From assembly GCA_028282685.1 (NCBI GenBank), contig JANQHK010000154.1:20937-84936 (forward strand): a stretch of DNA of 64,000 nt, written 5' to 3'. This stretch comes from Phycisphaeraceae bacterium (GTDB lineage: Bacteria; Planctomycetota; Phycisphaerae; Phycisphaerales; Zrk34). This document shows, piece after piece, positions 27,187 to 35,205 of this stretch. The notes beneath the pieces are model-generated. The model saw only the letters and a list, made by a program, of their open reading frames with translations. It was not told where the DNA came from and ran no database searches. The first letter of the stretch is position 1. The number at the start of each line of letters is the position of its first letter. Position numbers and translations under genes: made by a program.

Positions 27187-28221
27187 ATGTCGATGGTTTA
27201 CACCACCCAGCAAGTCGCCGAGCTGGTGAATGGTCGGCTGGAAGGGCCGGCGGACCTGGAAATCCGTTCGCTGGGTGATATCGACCGCGCCGCCGCTGAT
27301 GCACTGACTTACATCGGCGATGCCGCCCATGCCAGGCGCTGGCCTGAAAGCCGTGCATGCGCCGCGCTGGCCAACAACGACTTGGCGATCGATCCGATCC
27401 CCGGCCGGGCGCTGGTCCGCGTGCCCAATGTCGATTTGGCCATGGCGGCCATGCTGGAACGGTTCGCCCCGGCTGCGTTGGTGCCGGAGCCCGGGGTTCA
27501 CGCGAAGGCGATGGTGGAACCCTCGGCGCAAATCGGCCCGGACGTGCGCATCGGACCCGGGGCTGTCGTCGGGCGCGGTGTGGTCATTGCGGCGGGATCG
27601 ATTGTTCACGCCAACGCCACGGTCTGCGATGAAGTGCGGTTGGGCGAACGGTGCGTGGTCTGGCCCGGTGCGGTGATCCGGGAACGATGCACGCTCGGCG
27701 ATCGCGTCGTGATTCACGCCAATGCGACGATCGGGTCCGACGGATTTGGATATAGGACCGACCCGTCGGGACAAGGCGTGGTCAAGGTCCCGCATCTGGG
27801 TGCGGTCACGCTGGATGACGATGTGGAGATCGGCGCCGGCTCGACTGTCGATCGCGGCAAGTTTGAAGACACCATCATCGGCGCCGGTTCGCGCATCGAT
27901 AACTTGGTACAGATCGGACACAATTGTCGGATCGGTCGGTGCGTATTAATCGCCGGCGCCACGGGCATTGCCGGTTCGGTGGAAATCGGAGATGGCGTGC
28001 AGATCGGCGGGATGGTCGCGCTGAAGGACCACCTGAAGATCGGTTCCGGGGCGATTCTGACGGGCTGTTCGCAGGTGATGCACGATGTGCCGGCCGGTGA
28101 GATGTGGGGCGGCAGTCCAGCGCGCGAAATCGGCCGTGCCGCGCGGATATACGCCGCGTTTGAGCGCTTGCCGGAAATGTACAAAGACCTGCGACGGATC
28201 AAAAAAGAACGCGATGCATAA
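27187..28221 (+). CDS. lpxD: UDP-3-O-acylglucosamine N-acyltransferase
   Basis: 344 residues. N-terminal uridine-binding domain (TTQQVAELVNGRLEGPADLEI), then left-handed beta-helix hexapeptides (AQIGPDVRIGPGAVVG, CTLGDRVVIHANATIGSDGF with the conserved GSDGFGY, and the catalytic His in LVQIGHNCRIG). It adds the N-linked acyl chain in lipid A synthesis. It starts 22 bases after the ompH-like stop. Confidence 0.95.
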   Translation: MSMVYTTQQVAELVNGRLEGPADLEIRSLGDIDRAAADALTYIGDAAHARRWPESRACAALANNDLAIDPIPGRALVRVPNVDLAMAAMLERFAPAALVPEPGVHAKAMVEPSAQIGPDVRIGPGAVVGRGVVIAAGSIVHANATVCDEVRLGERCVVWPGAVIRERCTLGDRVVIHANATIGSDGFGYRTDPSGQGVVKVPHLGAVTLDDDVEIGAGSTVDRGKFEDTIIGAGSRIDNLVQIGHNCRIGRCVLIAGATGIAGSVEIGDGVQIGGMVALKDHLKIGSGAILTGCSQVMHDVPAGEMWGGSPAREIGRAARIYAAFERLPEMYKDLRRIKKERDA

Positions 28222-28314
28222 ATCCTCTCGTATTGCAGAAACGTTGCCGCCGTATCAATCAATTTTTACAATATATGATTCTCCGGAAAGCATCTGACCC
28301 GGTACGTGATTATC

Positions 28315-29646
28315 ATGCCCGCCAATCAGCACACCATCGCCGATGAAGTCACACTCGATGGACGGGGTCTGTTTTCAGGTCGCCCCGCCACGTTGACTTT
28401 CAAGCCGGCGCCGGCGAATCACGGCGTGGTGTTTGTGCGAACGGATGTGACCAGCGGCGGACAGCCGGCGCGCATTCCCGCCTTGATTGATTACGTCAGC
28501 CGACGCCCGCGCCGCACCGCATTGCACTACGGCGATCAATCCATCGAAACCTGTGAGCATGTCCTCAGTGCGGTGTCCGGCCTGGCGGTGGACAATCTGT
28601 TGATCGAAGTGCACGGCCCGGAGATTCCGGCAGGCGATGGCTCCGCCGCGCCGTTTGTTGAGGTCCTTCAAAGCAGCGGCTTCATCGAGCAGGATCAACC
28701 CCGGCGCATGATGCGCATCACCGAACCCATCGCCGTGGAAGAAGGCGACGCGATGATCGCCGCGCTGCCGCTGCCCGCGGATGTCGAGGGATTGCAGGTG
28801 CTGTATGACTTGGACTACGGCGACGGCCACCGGATCCCACGGCAGGTCCACGCCTTCCATCTCGGCTCGGGTGATTATGTGTCGCAATTGGCTCGCAGTC
28901 GGACCTTCGTGCTGGAGGAGGAGGCCCGCGCTCTGCAGGCCGAGGGTATGGGCGAGCACCTGACGCCCAGCGATGTTTTGGTGATCGGTCGGGACGGACC
29001 GATGGACGGCAACACCCTGCGCTTTGATGATGAATTGGTGCGCCACAAGGTGGTGGATGTCATCGGCGATCTGGCGCTGCTGGGTTGCGCTCTGCACGGC
29101 CGAATTGTCGCTTACAAATCCGGCCACCTGCTCAACCATCGGCTGGTCCGCCGGTTGCTGAGCCAGTATCAGGCCCAGCGTCGAAGTCAGTTGCTCGAGG
29201 AGGGCGGCCGGATCGATGTCCGGGCAATCCAGCGCATTCTGCCTCACCGCTATCCAATGTTGCTGATCGATCGGATTCTCGAAGTGGAGGGTTCGGAGCG
29301 GGCGGTGGGCGTGAAAAACGTCACCGTCAATGAACCGTTTTTCACCGGGCATTACCCCGGCACGCCGATCATGCCGGGCGTGTTGATTGTTGAGGCGATG
29401 GCGCAGATGTCCGGCATTCTGCTGTCCCGAAAACTCGAGCATACCGGCAAACTGGCCGTGCTGCTTTCGATGGACAAGGTCAAGCTGCGTAAGCCCGTCA
29501 CGCCGGGCGATCAATTGATTATCGAGGCACGGGCGATTCGTGTGCGCAGCCGCACCGGACACACCCATTGCAAGGCGTACATCGGCGAGCACCTGGCTGC
29601 CGAAGCTGAGATCAAGTTCATGCTCGTCGATGCGGAACAGGAATAG
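28315..29646 (+). CDS. lpxC-fabZ: Bifunctional LpxC deacetylase / FabZ dehydratase fusion
   Basis: 443 residues. The N-terminal 290 residues are LpxC: zinc ligands and catalytic Glu in ETCEHVLSAVSGL, HKVVDVIGDLALLG, and GHLLNH. The C-terminal 150 residues are FabZ: LPHRYPMLLIDRILE and FTGHYPGTPIMPGVLIVEAMAQ with the catalytic His and Glu. LpxC makes the committed step of lipid A synthesis and FabZ dehydrates 3-hydroxyacyl-ACP, the same substrate pool, so the fusion balances lipid A and phospholipid. The same fusion occurs in Bacteroidota, Chlorobi and Planctomycetota. A GTG at 28306 is an alternative start. Confidence 0.95.
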   Translation: MPANQHTIADEVTLDGRGLFSGRPATLTFKPAPANHGVVFVRTDVTSGGQPARIPALIDYVSRRPRRTALHYGDQSIETCEHVLSAVSGLAVDNLLIEVHGPEIPAGDGSAAPFVEVLQSSGFIEQDQPRRMMRITEPIAVEEGDAMIAALPLPADVEGLQVLYDLDYGDGHRIPRQVHAFHLGSGDYVSQLARSRTFVLEEEARALQAEGMGEHLTPSDVLVIGRDGPMDGNTLRFDDELVRHKVVDVIGDLALLGCALHGRIVAYKSGHLLNHRLVRRLLSQYQAQRRSQLLEEGGRIDVRAIQRILPHRYPMLLIDRILEVEGSERAVGVKNVTVNEPFFTGHYPGTPIMPGVLIVEAMAQMSGILLSRKLEHTGKLAVLLSMDKVKLRKPVTPGDQLIIEARAIRVRSRTGHTHCKAYIGEHLAAEAEIKFMLVDAEQE

Positions 29647-29663
29647 CCAAATCGAAGGACACC

Positions 29664-30497
29664 ATGCCTGATATTCATCCCACCGCCGTCATCGATTCGC
29701 GTGCCCGACTCGCTGAAGACGTTTCGGTTGGTCCGTATTGCGTGATCGGGCCGGAGGCGGTGATCGGTTCGGCAACGCAATTGGGCGTGGGCGTGGTGGT
29801 GGAAGGTCGGACCGCCATTGGCCATCACAATCGCATCGGCCACTACGCTATGCTCGGACAGGAACCGCAGGACCTGAAATACCGCGGCGAAACCACAACA
29901 CTGGAGATCGGTAATCACAACGACATCCGCGAGCATTGCACACTGCACCTGGGCACGGAAAACGGCGGGGGTTCGACCACCCTCGGCGATCACAACCTGC
30001 TCATGGTCGGCGCGCACGTCGCGCACGATTCCCACATCGCCAACCATTGCATGCTGGCCAACAACGTGCTGCTGGCCGGACATGTGATCATCCGCGACTA
30101 CGCCAACATCGGCGGCGGCACCGCCATCACCCAGTACGTTACCGTCGGACGCTATGCCTACATCGGCGGCCTGTCCGGCGTCGTGCATGACTGCCCGCCT
30201 TTCATGACCACCGACGGCCACCCGGCGCGCGTGCGCTCAGTCAACACGATCGGCCTGACGCGTCACGGTTTCGATGAAACCGCCCTCGAGCGACTGAAAA
30301 CCGCTCACCGATCTCTCTATGCAAGAAACAACGGCGGCAATTGTGCCGATGGCATTGCCGAACTTTACGAGAGCTTTGCGGACGATCCCCACATCAAAGA
30401 ACTGTGCGACTTCATTTCGCAATTGGCCGATGTGCCCAACGGCCGCTATGCCGAGATCCAACGACGCGACGACAAGCGCACCGCTCCGACTCGCTGA
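29664..30497 (+). CDS. lpxA: UDP-N-acetylglucosamine acyltransferase
   Basis: 277 residues. Beta-helix hexapeptides start at IHPTAVIDSRARLAEDVSVGPYCVIG. The catalytic His is in LMVGAHVAHDSHIAN and the acyl-chain ruler region in GLSGVVHDCPPFMTTDGHPAR. It catalyses the first lipid A step. It follows lpxC-fabZ by 17 bases. No lpxB is in view. Confidence 0.95.
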   Translation: MPDIHPTAVIDSRARLAEDVSVGPYCVIGPEAVIGSATQLGVGVVVEGRTAIGHHNRIGHYAMLGQEPQDLKYRGETTTLEIGNHNDIREHCTLHLGTENGGGSTTLGDHNLLMVGAHVAHDSHIANHCMLANNVLLAGHVIIRDYANIGGGTAITQYVTVGRYAYIGGLSGVVHDCPPFMTTDGHPARVRSVNTIGLTRHGFDETALERLKTAHRSLYARNNGGNCADGIAELYESFADDPHIKELCDFISQLADVPNGRYAEIQRRDDKRTAPTR

Positions 30498-30682
30498 CCG
30501 CTCGGTTATCCTTCGTAAACCATTTCATTAAATCCGATAACCCGTCCATTGAGTTCCATCGAATCGCGCGGTCGCTCTCCGGATATCCGCTTTTTTAAAC
30601 GCCCCGTCAATAGACCGCTCCGCTCAACCGAAATGAGATATGGCGCTATCGATTTTCCCCGGTTGACGGAGTTGACGGCACG

Positions 30683-32218
30683 ATGTCCTGTGATGCGGCC
30701 AAGTCGAACTCGGACTGCAGTCGGTTTGAGCAGATGATCGAGCAGTTCGGCCCGGGGGTTCTGCGGCATCAAGCGCTGGCCGAGTTGGTTGCCTGTCGTC
30801 CGGAAAATGCCGAGCGCATTATCGAAATTATCACGACACACTCCGCGTTGAGCGCACGGGTGCTTAGCGTGATCAATTCGGCGGCTTTGGGAATGCCCCG
30901 CCGTATTTACTCGGTCGCGCGCGCGGTCCACCTGCTCGGCTCGGCCCGTTCACGTTTTCTGGCCATGGCGCACGGCCTGCATCTCCTGACCGATACGGTT
31001 GACCTCAGCCCCATCCAAATTCGCAGACTCTGGTACAACAGCATTTTCAGGGCCTGCTGCGCGCGGACGCTCTGCTCGGAAATCGATCCGCCGCGGTTGC
31101 ACGATGCTTTCACTCTCGCGCTGATTCAGGACATTGCCCTGCCGATCTTGGTCGCCGCCGATCCCCAATTTTATGATCAGCAGATGCAGGCCGTGGATTC
31201 CGGTGAGTCCTGGCGCCGTGCCGAACGGGAACATTTCGGAATCGATCATGCCCGGGCCGGGGCTCAACTGCTCGAATTGTGGGGCGCCGCCGAGCATCTG
31301 GTTGAACAGGTCGCCGCCCACCACGACAATCCCCTTGAGGCCGAGCAGCCCGATGCGCCCAGTCCGGTGCGCCTGTCGGGATTTCTTGCCTCCCTGCTGC
31401 CGCACGATACCGAGCCGTTGCATCCGCAGAGTTTGACGTGGATCGGAGCGATTCACGCCCGGTTCCTTGCGGAGCGGAACGACACGCCCCTGCATTTTCT
31501 CGAAGATGTGGCCGAGCAGACGCGCCTCATCGAAGGGCGGGAGGCCGGTGGCGCTGCCATTGACTGCGAGCAACTCAAGCAGGACCTGACCCATGGCCTA
31601 TGCAACGATGCCCCCGGGCTGGTGACGAACCTGTACAAGCTCGAATCGTCCCTGCTGTGTCAGCAGCGCGATGACGCCAAGCTCCAGAGCGCAACGCTGA
31701 CCGATCCGTTGACCGGTCTGCTCAATCGCCGCGGCTTTGAAACGCTGGCCGAGCCGCGACTGGAGTGGAGCCGGACCACCGCCAAGGGCATGTGTGTCAT
31801 CGTGGGCGATTTGGATGACTTCAAGAGCATCAACGACACCTGCGGCCACGACGCGGGCGATGAGGCCCTGGCCGCATTGGCCACCCTGTTGCGCAGCTCC
31901 GTGCGCGGCGACGATCTGATCGCACGCATCGGCGGCGATGAATTCACCCTCCTGATCGACCAGATCGATGTCATCAACGCCCGCCGTCTGGCTGAAAATC
32001 TCTCCGAAAAAATCAACGGGCGGCTCATCCTTCTCCGCAACGACCACCGAACCCGCTTACACATCTCACTCGGTGCGGTGTATGTCGAACAATTTTGTGA
32101 GCATGCGTCGATTGGTGATTTGCTCGCCCGGGCCGACGCCGCCCTGCGTCACCGCAAACGCAACGGTAAGCAGGGCCTGCACTTCATTGAAGACAAGTCC
32201 TTGTCCGCAAGAGGATGA
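30683..32218 (+). CDS. HDOD-GGDEF signalling protein (probable diguanylate cyclase)
   Basis: 511 residues. The N-terminal HDOD domain (residues about 20-220; ITTHSALSARVLSVINSAALG, YSVARAVHLLG, LWGAAEHLVEQVAAHHDNP) is followed by a linker and a GGDEF domain (SATLTDPLTGLLNRRGFE, VGDLDDFKSINDTCGHDAGD). The active-site GGDEF is intact at 417-421, and an RxxD inhibitory site (RGDD) precedes it at the normal five-residue distance. It should make cyclic-di-GMP and be feedback-inhibited. It lies 186 bases after lpxA and is possibly independent. Confidence 0.9.
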   Translation: MSCDAAKSNSDCSRFEQMIEQFGPGVLRHQALAELVACRPENAERIIEIITTHSALSARVLSVINSAALGMPRRIYSVARAVHLLGSARSRFLAMAHGLHLLTDTVDLSPIQIRRLWYNSIFRACCARTLCSEIDPPRLHDAFTLALIQDIALPILVAADPQFYDQQMQAVDSGESWRRAEREHFGIDHARAGAQLLELWGAAEHLVEQVAAHHDNPLEAEQPDAPSPVRLSGFLASLLPHDTEPLHPQSLTWIGAIHARFLAERNDTPLHFLEDVAEQTRLIEGREAGGAAIDCEQLKQDLTHGLCNDAPGLVTNLYKLESSLLCQQRDDAKLQSATLTDPLTGLLNRRGFETLAEPRLEWSRTTAKGMCVIVGDLDDFKSINDTCGHDAGDEALAALATLLRSSVRGDDLIARIGGDEFTLLIDQIDVINARRLAENLSEKINGRLILLRNDHRTRLHISLGAVYVEQFCEHASIGDLLARADAALRHRKRNGKQGLHFIEDKSLSARG

Positions 32219-32239
32219 GGCGGTCCGATCCGCCACGGA

Positions 32240-32992
32240 TTAAACCGTTTGCCGATTAATCAACACATCCATTGTCGGCAGGTGTTTGTCCAGCAGATAG
32301 CGCAGATAGGCGCAAAGCAGCCGGTTGGCTCGCGCCAGGTCGGCCGGTGACACATTCTTGATTGCTTTGCCGCCGTCACAGGCGCGCAACAGATCGGCGG
32401 TGCTGCGCCGGATACGCCACATGTTTTCTTCACCGCGATCGGCAGCCAGGCCGCTGGCCGATGGGCTGAATGCCAGCGTTGGAGCATCGCTCGGAAGCGA
32501 TTCGCCGGTAGCGACATCGCGATCGAGCACGGGACGATAGCCCAGGTCGTCGACCAATCGCCACTGGAAATGCATCAGGGCCCGGCCGTGTTGTTGCGGT
32601 TCGGCCAGTTGCGCAAGCAGGTTGCTCAACGCATCGTAAGTACGTGGATGTGGATCGTGATCGTTGAGCAGGTGGTGCGTCACATCGGCGGCGTACAACG
32701 CCAGGCGATAAGCGTGCAAGTCGTTGCGCAGGTGCCAGTGCGCATTCACCAGATTCCACTCGATCAGGTTGGCCAAATCGCTCTGCGGTCGTGTGATGAG
32801 TACGGCTTCGCCGAGACAGAGCAATTCGAGCCCGCCGGAGAATTTGACCAGAGTGGAAGGGGACTGGCGTTTGGCGCCCTTGGCGATGGCGGAGATTTTT
32901 CCCGCTTCACGGCAAAGCAGCACGACGATCTGGCTGGTCTCCGAATAATCGACCAGTCGCAACGTGATGGCATGGTGTGTTTGCGGAGGCAT
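32240..32992 (-). CDS. recO: DNA repair protein RecO
   Basis: 250 residues from the ATG at MPPQTHHAITLRLVDYSETSQ, the normal RecO size. The N-terminal OB fold (VVLLCREAGKISAIAKGAKRQ) and the helical C-terminal part (YAADVTHHLLNDHDPHPRTYDAL) match. Zinc-finger cysteines seen in some RecO proteins are absent. RecO loads RecA in the RecFOR gap repair pathway. The open frame extends 60 codons further upstream, but through a terminator hairpin, so the short form is preferred. Confidence 0.85.
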   Translation of the reverse strand: MPPQTHHAITLRLVDYSETSQIVVLLCREAGKISAIAKGAKRQSPSTLVKFSGGLELLCLGEAVLITRPQSDLANLIEWNLVNAHWHLRNDLHAYRLALYAADVTHHLLNDHDPHPRTYDALSNLLAQLAEPQQHGRALMHFQWRLVDDLGYRPVLDRDVATGESLPSDAPTLAFSPSASGLAADRGEENMWRIRRSTADLLRACDGGKAIKNVSPADLARANRLLCAYLRYLLDKHLPTMDVLINRQTV

Positions 32993-33072
32993 GGCCGAGG
33001 GACATGGTAGTGTGTGGTGCGGCGTGCGTCTTGGAATGATTCCCCTGCCCTGGGGATGGGACTTCTTTTGAA

Positions 33073-33108
33073 TGATAAAAGGACGCCGCGGCACAAGGCC
33101 GCGGCGCC
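33073..33108 (-). terminator. Rho-independent terminator upstream of recO
   Basis: Minus-strand GGCGCCGCGGC/GCCGCGGCGTCC stem with a five-base loop and TTTTATC tail. It lies about 80 bases before the recO start and 225 bases after the TIGR01777 gene stop. Confidence 0.75.
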
Positions 33109-33252
33109 CGGCGGGGTGGTGGGTGATCTGTTCAGCAGCAGGCGTTGGACCAAACCAAGACAGCAGCGCCAACCCGTTCGCAGTGCCTGTCTACGCCTGT
33201 TTTTATATCATGAGCAGCCCACCTGATTCAAAGCTAAACGATAACAAGTTTC
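33073..33252 (-). ncRNA. Candidate small RNA or recO attenuator
   Basis: A promoter (33259-33286) and a terminator (33073-33108) bracket about 180 bases with no convincing ORF. Inverted repeats inside (CAGGCG/CGCCTG, GACAG/CTGTC, GTTGG/CCAAC) suggest folding. It could be an independent small RNA or a leader controlling recO. No known family was recognised. Confidence 0.35.
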
Positions 33253-33258
33253 AATAAC

Positions 33259-33286
33259 ACTATATCAAATCGACCAGTTCGGGCAA
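33259..33286 (-). promoter_or_regulatory. Promoter for the candidate small RNA
   Basis: Minus-strand TTGCCC (33281-33286), 16-base spacer, TATAGT (33259-33264), in an AT-rich stretch. Confidence 0.45.
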
Positions 33287-33332
33287 GGGAATTCTGAAAA
33301 AGATTTAAAATTTCTGTTTTTCGATCGCTCTA

Positions 33333-34247
33333 TCACCCCCGCAATGCCCAAAACAGGGCTTGGGGGAGCAGGGGATGTGAGAATTGGAAACCCATGTCCT
33401 GCAATTTTTTAGGCGTGCACCGCACGCTGGGCAGGAGGGCCTGATCGGCCATCTCCCCCCAAACCAGTCGCAGCGCAAACGCCGGGACGGTAAGAAGTAC
33501 CGGGCGTTTCAGTGCCCTGCCGAGCACCTCAGTGAACTGGAGGTTGGTCACCGGGTTGGCGGTGCAGAGGTTGACCGGTCCGATTGCGCGTTTGTCGATC
33601 AACAGGTGTTCGATCGCCTCCACGGTATCGCGCAGTGTGATCCAGCTCATGTACTGCCGCCCGTGGCCAAGCGGCCCTCCCAGACCCAGCCGAAAGATCG
33701 GCAGCATCTGCCGCAATGCCCCACCGTCTCGACTCAGTACGATTCCCAGGCGCGCATGAACGGTGCGTATTCCCGACTCGCGCGTCGCATCGGCCGCCGC
33801 TTCCCATTCCCGCGCTATCTCGGCGAGGAATCCCGAGCCCGGCGGCGCTTGCTCGTCGAGCCATGCATCACCGCGATCGCCGTAGAACCCCACCGCCGAG
33901 GCGCAGATCAACGCACGCGGCCGATGACGCAGTTCGGCCAGAGTTTCGGCGAGCAGACGCGTGGATTGGACACGGCTGTCGCGTATGCGCTGCTTGACTT
34001 GATTGTTCCATCGTTGGGCGATCGGCTCCCCGGCCAGATGCACCACGGCGTCGAGGCCTTCCATCATGCGCCGATCGATCCACCGCTTGCGCGGATTCCA
34101 GGGAATGTGCATTCCCATCGGGCCTTTCTGCGGTACAGACGTCGATTCCTGCCGCACCAGGCGCAGGGTGCGATGGCCCCGTTTGGTCAGCGAGCGTATC
34201 AGGGCGTTACCGATCATCCCTGTCGAGCCGGATATCGCGATGCGCAT
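33333..34247 (-). CDS. TIGR01777-family NAD-dependent epimerase (YfcH/SulA-like)
   Basis: 304 residues from the ATG at MRIAISGSTGMIGNALIRSL, with GGAG 6 bases upstream. Rossmann motif GSTGMIG, then GLDAVVHLAGEPIA and ICASAVGFYGDRGD, and the C-terminal DUF1731 region (ALKRPVLLTVPAFALRLVWG, FQFSHPLLPQAL) define the family. The biological substrate of this family is not known. Confidence 0.9.
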   Translation of the reverse strand: MRIAISGSTGMIGNALIRSLTKRGHRTLRLVRQESTSVPQKGPMGMHIPWNPRKRWIDRRMMEGLDAVVHLAGEPIAQRWNNQVKQRIRDSRVQSTRLLAETLAELRHRPRALICASAVGFYGDRGDAWLDEQAPPGSGFLAEIAREWEAAADATRESGIRTVHARLGIVLSRDGGALRQMLPIFRLGLGGPLGHGRQYMSWITLRDTVEAIEHLLIDKRAIGPVNLCTANPVTNLQFTEVLGRALKRPVLLTVPAFALRLVWGEMADQALLPSVRCTPKKLQDMGFQFSHPLLPQALFWALRG

Positions 34248-34287
34248 GGTTTGCTCCTGCATGATGATATTCTACGCCTGCGACGAA

Positions 34288-34316
34288 TTAACGATTGTGC
34301 CTTCGGCGGTTATACT
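34288..34316 (+). promoter_or_regulatory. Promoter of the parA-like gene
   Basis: TTAACG (34288-34293), 17-base spacer, TATACT (34311-34316), 33 bases before the GTG start. Confidence 0.5.
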
Positions 34317-34348
34317 CCGTTGAACTCAATTCGATCGGAGCACCGCCC

Positions 34349-35203
34349 GTGCATGCAGGCCCCGGCAAGGATCGCCGGATTGCGATGATGAACCAGAAGG
34401 GCGGCGTGGGCAAGACCACCACCGCCGTGAACCTTGGCGCTGCGCTGTCCGAGCAGGGCGCCGAGGTGATGATGATTGATCTGGACCCTCAGGCCCACCT
34501 CACGCTGCATACCGGGCTGAATCCCGATGAACTGGAGCACACCGTTTACGGGCTGCTGACCGAGGAGGATCTTACAGCCATCGAGGTGTTGCAGCAGGTC
34601 GATACGCGGCTGGCGGTGATTCCGTCCGAGGTCGATCTGGCGGCATGCGAGACGGAATTGGCTAATCACCCCGAACGCCACCGTCTGCTCAAACGTAAAG
34701 TCGACGAGCTGGCCAGCCATTTTGATTACGTCCTGATCGACTGCCCGCCCAGTCTGGGCCTGCTGACACTCAACGCATTGGGCGTGGCGGGAGAGGTCAT
34801 CGTGCCGATGCAGGCGCATTTCCTGGCCTTGCAGGGATTGAGCAAGTTGCTGGAGACGGTGCAGTTGGTTCGCGGCAACATCAATCCGGCGTTGCACATC
34901 GGCGGGGTGGTTCTCTGCATGCATGACAAGCAGACGACGCTGGCGCAGGAAGTTCTGGCTGACCTTCAGCAGTTCTTCGATGGCGCACGGGACCAGCAAA
35001 CGCCGTGGTCGGACGCGCAGGTTTTCATGCCGCCGGTGCGTCGCAACATCAAGCTGGCTGAGTGTCCGAGTTTCGGACAAACGATTTTCCAGTACGCGCC
35101 GTGGTGTCCCGGCGCCCGTGATTACCGCGCGCTGGCCGAGGCGTTGATGCGGGCCGATGGTTTCGACGGCGCACCGCCTTCCAAGCCGCACGCGGACCAC
35201 TGA
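34349..35203 (+). CDS. ParA/Soj-family ATPase
   Basis: 284 residues from a GTG with GGAG upstream. The deviant Walker A is MMNQKGGVGKTTTAVNLG, the Walker A' aspartate is in MIDLDPQAHL and Walker B is YVLIDCPPSLGLL. Such ATPases partition chromosomes, plasmids or protein clusters with a ParB partner. None is adjacent, although a ParB-like protein lies in the 61 kb cluster. It ends 2 bases before the VanZ-MurJ gene, so the two are cotranscribed. Confidence 0.88.
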   Translation: MHAGPGKDRRIAMMNQKGGVGKTTTAVNLGAALSEQGAEVMMIDLDPQAHLTLHTGLNPDELEHTVYGLLTEEDLTAIEVLQQVDTRLAVIPSEVDLAACETELANHPERHRLLKRKVDELASHFDYVLIDCPPSLGLLTLNALGVAGEVIVPMQAHFLALQGLSKLLETVQLVRGNINPALHIGGVVLCMHDKQTTLAQEVLADLQQFFDGARDQQTPWSDAQVFMPPVRRNIKLAECPSFGQTIFQYAPWCPGARDYRALAEALMRADGFDGAPPSKPHADH

Positions 35204-35205
35204 CC

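Noticed and set aside
32993..33172. 60-codon N-terminal extension of RecO
   Set aside because: It would translate through a terminator hairpin and gives a protein longer than the family.
4303..33223. 12-base AGGTGGGCTGCT shared by the EF-G leader and the candidate small RNA at 33.2 kb
   Set aside because: A single 12-base match between two places in 64 kb is expected by chance, and the surrounding structures differ.
34349..35203. Plasmid-type partition system
   Set aside because: There is no ParB or centromere repeat next to this ParA-like gene. The ParB-fold protein at 61 kb differs in its key motif and belongs to another operon.
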